Shown: positions 7,240-10,742 of the stretch, one piece after another
How positions within the stretch are numbered: position 1 is the stretch's first letter
Layout of the letters: each line of letters begins with the position of its first letter
Assembly (NCBI GenBank): GCA_007123985.1
Contig: SLGA01000043.1
Coordinates: 1 to 10,742 of the forward strand
Direction of reading: 5' to 3'
Source: Balneolaceae bacterium
Lineage (GTDB): Bacteria > Bacteroidota > Rhodothermia > Balneolales > Balneolaceae
DNA: 10,742 nt
The notes under the pieces: model-generated
What the model was told of the DNA's origin: nothing
Database searches by the model: none
Seen by the model: only the letters and a program-made list of their open reading frames with translations
Made by a program: the position numbers and the translations under genes

Positions 7240-8148
7240 TTACCGGTTAAGCCACTCTTTATATCGATCAAATAGTCTGTGTGCTGCGGGATAGATAGAC
7301 TGCGGGCTCATAAAATGCGAAAACTCGAACGTTATGAGTTTGTCAACACCCGATTCCAATGCAGATTCCATTTTATACTGCATTTTTGGCCAGGCTATTG
7401 GCGGAAATTTTATTGGCATATCGCGATCGAATGATTCTACATTACTCCAGCTTGTTATACCGTTTTTAGCAGCGAGCCTGCCGTTTACCTCCAGGTAGTC
7501 TTTTAGTTCATGAAGACCTACCTGGCCATCCTGAAAAGCCACGATGTCTACAATGCCCTTAAGCCGTGAAAAAACCGTACTCCACTCTTTTTCATGTTTT
7601 TCGAGAGAAATTGCTTCCCCGCCAAATTGTTTAACACCTTTCACGTAGGGTGAAATCAGAATCGGAATCTTTTTTAAGCTTCGTAAATGTGAGGATAGGT
7701 CTTCATACACTTTCATGATTCCGTCATCAAACGTGTTAATCTCGTGTGAAATGTACCAGCCTTTAAACGCCTTACGGCTGCCGTAGCGCTTCATCACCTC
7801 ATCGCAAAACGCTTTGTTGATATCGGTCTCTTTTTGATACTCGCCGTTTACCCAGTACCTGCCGGAGTCGTAAGTTCCAAAGAAGAAGTCCATACCGCAC
7901 CTTTCGGCTTCTGTTAAAAACAGATCCACCAGATCGGTATATGCCGGAAAGATATCCATTTCCCGCTTTAGCACATCAGATGCAAACGTAGCATGCTGCT
8001 GATAGCCGGCACGAATCAAGATAACCGTATCTATTCCTACAGACTTCATGTGGTCAAAATCCTTAGACCACTCTTTTTTACCCCAGTTTTGCGATGGAAT
8101 ATCGTGTGTTATTTCATCAAGAAAGGTTCCTGTTACTCCTGTTTTCAT
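7240..8148 (-). CDS. DUF4434 TIM-barrel protein, putative glycoside hydrolase
   Basis: The opening TGVTGTFLDEITHDIPSQNW and the following DFDHMKSVGIDTVILIRAGY are typical of the DUF4434 family, predicted TIM-barrel glycoside hydrolases with no settled activity. It is 302 residues from the ATG at 8146-8148; a GTG directly upstream (8149-8151) is an alternative start. Candidate catalytic acids by position in the barrel are Glu136 in GWYISHEIN, near the end of strand 4, and Glu275 in ITFEFSHF, near strand 7. Asp207 in AFQDGQVG and Glu238 in SNVESFDRD are also conserved-looking. These roles are inference. There is no signal peptide, so it should work in the cytoplasm. It lies between the LEA-type lipoprotein (33-37 base gap) and the AGE epimerase (28-base gap) on one strand. 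Its company suggests it cleaves or modifies the glycoside whose sugar AGE then epimerises. Confidence 0.82.
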   Translation of the reverse strand: MKTGVTGTFLDEITHDIPSQNWGKKEWSKDFDHMKSVGIDTVILIRAGYQQHATFASDVLKREMDIFPAYTDLVDLFLTEAERCGMDFFFGTYDSGRYWVNGEYQKETDINKAFCDEVMKRYGSRKAFKGWYISHEINTFDDGIMKVYEDLSSHLRSLKKIPILISPYVKGVKQFGGEAISLEKHEKEWSTVFSRLKGIVDIVAFQDGQVGLHELKDYLEVNGRLAAKNGITSWSNVESFDRDMPIKFPPIAWPKMQYKMESALESGVDKLITFEFSHFMSPQSIYPAAHRLFDRYKEWLNR

Positions 8149-8185
8149 CACTGCAAATATGTTGTCTTTAGCCTTTCAGTTTGTC

Positions 8186-9034
8186 TTAATTCCGAAACAC
8201 ACCACTCATATCAAACGGAATGGTATCGGTAAAACTGAACCCTTCAATCTCGGCACCCACATCAGCAGAGCCTGATAGTTTGTATTCGAAATTGGTTGTA
8301 CCTCTCATCATCTCAACCAACACATTTCCCATTTGTGATGCGTTAAGGCTGATGGGTATGATAATTTGAGAACTCTCTGATTCACCCAGACGAAGCGGTT
8401 CATTCAGTGAGGTATCGAGCCAGTTGCGTCCGTTAACTTCAAGCTGATAATTCGCCCGATTTAATGCTATCGGGAAAGAGTTTGAATTAGTAATATTCAG
8501 GCTAAGCTCCATTTCAGCGCCGGAAAGAGTAAGATTTTTCACATCAAACCCACCAAACTCAAAACGCGGCACCTTGGGTATTGGCAAGGTTCCGGAAGCA
8601 TTTACCGGCAGCCGCTGCATTCCAAGTCCGGGCACATCAAACTGAACTTCAGTATTTATGGCATAGGCAAAAGAGTCGTCTCTGAAAAGAGTACTGAACG
8701 TGTTAAACATTTCAGAAAAGCGAAGGGTTACCGGTACACTTAAAGTGCTTACAGATTCGCGGCTGATCCGAAGGTTTTCATCTTGTGTACCGGATAAAAA
8801 TGAGTTTTCATTCACAAAAAACTCGTAGCTGTATCTGCTGGCGGTAAGGCCTACAGGATTCGGGTTATTTACATCAAAATTAAACTGAATTGTGGCACTG
8901 CTAAAGTCTATGCTCTGTATCGACATGCTGCTGTATTGGATCGTGGGACGCTGGTTTTCAGCAAAATCGCGCAATGCGGCACACCCTGCCATCATTATAG
9001 CGATTAAAGTGATCAATATTCCTTTTTTTACCAT
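8186..9034 (-). CDS. LEA type 2 (WHy domain) lipoprotein, two tandem domains
   Basis: This 282-residue protein begins with a lipoprotein signal (KKGILITLIAIMMAGC, acylated Cys18). It then has two repeats of the LEA-2/WHy beta-sandwich: roughly residues 33-152, with the hallmark FNFDVNNPNPVGL (51-63), and 157-280, with LNITNSNSFPIAL (179-191). The Asn-Pro-Asn-like turn followed by a small hydrophobic run marks each domain. WHy domains are linked to desiccation or stress responses in plants and some bacteria; in bacterial lipoproteins the role is mostly unknown. The ATG at 9032-9034 follows about 100 non-coding bases and starts a same-strand run into DUF4434 and AGE. The short gap makes co-transcription possible, but the function does not obviously fit sugar breakdown, so the neighbourhood may be incidental. 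The family call is good. Confidence 0.82.
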   Translation of the reverse strand: MVKKGILITLIAIMMAGCAALRDFAENQRPTIQYSSMSIQSIDFSSATIQFNFDVNNPNPVGLTASRYSYEFFVNENSFLSGTQDENLRISRESVSTLSVPVTLRFSEMFNTFSTLFRDDSFAYAINTEVQFDVPGLGMQRLPVNASGTLPIPKVPRFEFGGFDVKNLTLSGAEMELSLNITNSNSFPIALNRANYQLEVNGRNWLDTSLNEPLRLGESESSQIIIPISLNASQMGNVLVEMMRGTTNFEYKLSGSADVGAEIEGFSFTDTIPFDMSGVFRN

Positions 9035-9071
9035 AGTAAACCCATTAATGAATTGAATTTTGTTAGTACAG

Positions 9072-9085
9072 ACGATTGTAATCGT
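9072..9085. repeat. Short inverted repeat upstream of the LEA lipoprotein gene
   Basis: ACGATT, two bases, AATCGT form a 6-bp inverted repeat 38 bases ahead of the lipoprotein ATG. The two-base gap is too tight for a hairpin, so if meaningful it would be a dimeric regulator site. The 100-base gap around it is otherwise AT-rich, with only poor promoter-like matches (TATCTTTA on the minus strand at 9086-9093). It could be chance. Confidence 0.2.
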
Positions 9086-9134
9086 TAAAGATAAGAAATG
9101 ATCCCCGAATGATTATTTTTTTAATTTTACCGGA

Positions 9135-9809
9135 TTACAGGGCTGTTAAATCCGCCAGTTGAGCTCTGAATTTCGGCGCCCCGCCATTTGCCGGATGCCT
9201 TACCCCGATATGTTTCACCTCAAGTTCGCTCAGAGATTGTTCACATTTTCTGCCAACGGCAACTACTTTTGAATCAGGGAAAAGAGTTAGAAAGTTTTTG
9301 AGATGCTTCTGTCCTGCCAGCATTTCATTTGCCAGCGGAGTTCTATTGCTCAGCATTCCCTTTTTGGGATTGTAAGGGTGCCAGGGTACAGAATTCCAAA
9401 GTACTACTTCATACGGATCAATCCCCAGGTTAATCAGGGTACCCCACATAATGGTAGCCGTGGGTTCACTCATTCCAAGCAAATTCACCTTCTCCCGGCT
9501 GGTTCTCTTTGGTATTTCCGATTTAAAAACATGAGACGGCTTTACACCATAGTTCGCAAACTGATGACCAAGCAAAATTCGTTCTGAAGTCATAGCAATA
9601 CCGGTGAAATGCCCTCCCTGGTAGCCCAGCGCCTCAGCAATAAATAAATATTTTGCCCGGTCTCTGCGTTCCTCGAGATACATCTCCAGTTGCTTTCTTC
9701 GTATTTCCGGCGCCAGCCGACTGGTATCATGCTCTATATCGCGGTGAAACCACGGGTTAAATAGCCCTTTCGGAGTTCGTTTCAGTGAATGTACAAATTG
9801 TTGAATCAC
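9135..9809 (-). CDS. Uracil-DNA glycosylase superfamily protein
   Basis: This 224-residue protein fits the alpha/beta uracil-DNA-glycosylase fold, enzymes that remove uracil from DNA to start base-excision repair. The visible motifs are LFIAEALGYQGGHFTGI (55-71), the position of the phosphate/uracil-binding motif A; VVLWNSVPWHPYNP (135-148), the central strand with an Asn and Pro-His; and IGVRHPANGG (201-210), matching the C-terminal HP-S/A motif B. Spacing and length suit a divergent family-4/5-like member. No N-terminal Cys cluster for an iron-sulfur centre is apparent. The start is GTG at 9807-9809, since an in-frame TGA lies just upstream and the next Met is residue 43, leaving too short a leader. 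The real substrate is unverified. It is a single-gene unit or a loose operon with the LEA gene, and unrelated to sugar metabolism. Confidence 0.75.
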   Translation of the reverse strand: MIQQFVHSLKRTPKGLFNPWFHRDIEHDTSRLAPEIRRKQLEMYLEERRDRAKYLFIAEALGYQGGHFTGIAMTSERILLGHQFANYGVKPSHVFKSEIPKRTSREKVNLLGMSEPTATIMWGTLINLGIDPYEVVLWNSVPWHPYNPKKGMLSNRTPLANEMLAGQKHLKNFLTLFPDSKVVAVGRKCEQSLSELEVKHIGVRHPANGGAPKFRAQLADLTAL

Positions 9810-9881
9810 GGTTAATCAGCCTTCATTTATAACATCTGTTCAGTGCCAATTTTCTTCATATCCACACCATCACTCAAAAGA

Positions 9882-10298
9882 TTACGATGCGTTTTCAGCC
9901 AAATATGCAAGTTGTAATATTCTCAGTTCATTGTAATCAACGGTTTTATCGAGATCTTCATAAATTGGTTTCAGAAGCTCGGGGCCTACTTTTTTCATGG
10001 AAGCATACACTTCATCAATTTTTCGTTCAGACAGTTCAGATGCTGCCAGTATTGCTGGAGAATCGAGTGAATTTCCATCTTCAAGATATTTTTTCAGATT
10101 ACTGAGAATCGTCACCGTTTTAACACCAAACTGTTCAGCAAGATGATCAATGGATTTGCCCGATTCAAACTCTTCGCCGATCAACTCGTACTTCTGTTTT
10201 GATGCCGAGCTTTTCACTTTCTGTTTTACTGCTTTCGAGCGTGTTTTTACTTCGTTTTCGCTTACAAAATTCTGAATTATTTTCAGAAAATCAGCCCC
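9882..10298 (-). CDS. C-terminal fragment of a RecQ- or Pif1-like helicase (HRDC end plus HTH_40)
   Basis: The frame is open upstream of any start codon and has no proper beginning, so this is a tail, not a gene. Reading from 10298, GADFLKIIQNFVSEN matches the last helix of an HRDC domain, which normally reads K-Y-G-x-x-F-L. A Lys-rich linker follows, then a helix-turn-helix (about 10199 to 9960: ELIGEEFESGKSIDHLAEQF, GVKTVTILSNLKKYLEDG). This is the HTH_40 domain found at the C-terminus of RecQ and some Pif1-like helicases in this part of the bacteria. The protein ends AYLAENAS. Upstream of 10298 the frame stays open by chance to about 10415, but the sequence there reads as a DUF5063 protein on the other strand. 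The helicase core is missing. RecQ or Pif1-like cannot be decided from the tail. Confidence 0.72.
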   Translation of the reverse strand, partial: GADFLKIIQNFVSENEVKTRSKAVKQKVKSSASKQKYELIGEEFESGKSIDHLAEQFGVKTVTILSNLKKYLEDGNSLDSPAILAASELSERKIDEVYASMKKVGPELLKPIYEDLDKTVDYNELRILQLAYLAENAS

Positions 10299-10300
10299 CT
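10281..10300. other. Junction of two unrelated truncated genes
   Basis: Helicase-tail homology on the minus strand stops at the GGG codon (10296-10298), exactly where DUF5063 homology on the plus strand starts (CCC CTG CTG TAT CTC). The few C bases are shared by both readings, and the plus-strand residues FQKIS just before could also belong to either. Base composition shifts at the same place. An assembly chimera or a recombination joint both fit. Confidence 0.65.
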
Positions 10301-10703
10301 GCTGTATCTCAAAGGCACCCTCCTTCCGCAGATTGCAACCGATGACCCGGGTTTGGGTGAGCGGTTTGTAACCGAAGAACAGTGGGAGGCGATATTCAAG
10401 GCCCTCAGGGAAAAGTTAGGTGACACGGACCTCTATTACACACATGATAATAATTTCGATTCTGTTCAGGCAAGCCTTGCGGACAATATGTCGGATATAT
10501 ACCAGGACCTGAAGGACTTTATCATGCTCTACCAGAAAAACACGGTGCCGGCAAGACAGAATGCGGTGGCCCTGCTCAGGGACCTCTACCGGTGGCGCTG
10601 GGGCCCTGCCCTGCTGTCAGCACTAAGTACGGTACACAATATCGTTTTCAGGGACAATATTGACCCCGGCCTCTTCCCGGATGATATACCACCATGGGAG
10701 TGA
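10296..10703 (+). CDS. DUF5063 family protein, 5'-truncated
   Basis: The plus-strand frame reads PLLYLKGTLLPQI, then ERFVTEEQWEAIFKALREKL, NMSDIYQDLKDFIMLYQK and WGPALLSALSTVHNIVF, ending DDIPPWE at 10703. These blocks and their order match the DUF5063 family of Bacteroidales-type genomes, about 180-200 residues, of unknown function. The first 50-60 residues are missing. The frame has no native start: a TTG at 10353 or other internal codons could be called by software, but homology begins well before them at the junction. The DNA is markedly GC-richer than the rest of the window, supporting a different origin. In its usual genomes the gene often sits beside a 3'-5' exonuclease gene (from memory); only 39 bases follow here, with no recognisable coding start. 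Confidence 0.72.
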   Translation, partial: PLLYLKGTLLPQIATDDPGLGERFVTEEQWEAIFKALREKLGDTDLYYTHDNNFDSVQASLADNMSDIYQDLKDFIMLYQKNTVPARQNAVALLRDLYRWRWGPALLSALSTVHNIVFRDNIDPGLFPDDIPPWE

Positions 10704-10742
10704 TGCAAATGATTTGAAACACTATTTTCAACCAGCAGATTA

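Noticed and set aside
9303..9587. 94-codon plus-strand open frame inside the UDG-like gene
   Set aside because: Antisense to conserved glycosylase motifs, with no start context or domain.
10299..10415. Minus-strand continuation of the helicase tail upstream of the junction
   Set aside because: The frame is open, but the residues do not continue an HRDC domain and the same bases encode well-conserved DUF5063 blocks on the plus strand.
10704..10742. Start of another gene after DUF5063
   Set aside because: ATG codons near 10694-10708 lead to stops within a few codons, and the remaining open frame has no start; too short to call.
1..10742. CRISPR arrays, tRNA or rRNA genes, insertion sequences, phage or defence genes
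   Set aside because: No spaced direct repeats, cloverleaf sequences, transposase or integrase motifs or defence-type domains were seen on either strand.

Overview
The window reads as bacterial DNA of moderate to low GC. The style of its proteins (lipoproteins with short signal peptides, LEA-type lipoproteins, RecQ/Pif1-like tails with an HTH_40 domain, no obvious Shine-Dalgarno sequences) fits the Bacteroidota/Balneolota/Rhodothermota side of the tree. This is inference from protein flavour, not from a marker gene. From about base 10,300 to the end the DNA becomes clearly GC-richer (43 G/C of 60 at 10561-10620 against 18 of 60 at 9901-9960) and encodes a different kind of protein. This right end probably does not belong to the same genome, or has been rearranged.

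Layout. (1) 1-1767, minus strand: a glycoside-hydrolase-like lipoprotein (GHL10/DUF187 type), then the N-terminal 163 codons of a sodium/solute symporter (SSS family) cut by the window edge. (2) 1768-1952: a divergent promoter region holding a perfect 20-bp palindrome with the core TGGGAGCGCTCCCA, a LacI-family operator, next to a TATAAT promoter for the lipoprotein. (3) 1953-6035, plus strand: an unusual HAD-family hydrolase and a GH38 alpha-mannosidase-like enzyme. (4) 6039-8148, minus strand: an N-acylglucosamine 2-epimerase (AGE) family protein preceded by a DUF4434 TIM-barrel protein, converging on the GH38 gene with 3 bases between stop codons. (5) 8186-9809, minus strand: a tandem LEA-2/WHy-domain lipoprotein and a uracil-DNA-glycosylase-superfamily protein. 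(6) 9882 to about 10298, minus strand: the C-terminal tail (end of HRDC plus HTH_40) of a helicase. (7) About 10296-10703, plus strand: the C-terminal two thirds of a DUF5063 protein. Items 6 and 7 are both broken at the same point, head to head.

How the genes may work together. Regions 1-4 look like a carbohydrate-use locus. The lipoprotein could trim a glycan outside the cytoplasmic membrane and the symporter could import the product. The GH38 enzyme, DUF4434 protein, AGE epimerase and HAD hydrolase, none with an evident signal peptide, would process it in the cytoplasm. A LacI-type repressor (not in the window) probably controls both divergent arms. The substrate cannot be read from the sequence; the GH38 and AGE families point towards mannose-containing or amino-sugar-containing glycans. 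The most unusual protein-level feature is that the GH38 protein has Phe and Gln where the family's catalytic, zinc-binding Asp and a nearby His are expected. Regions 5-7 are housekeeping or unrelated.
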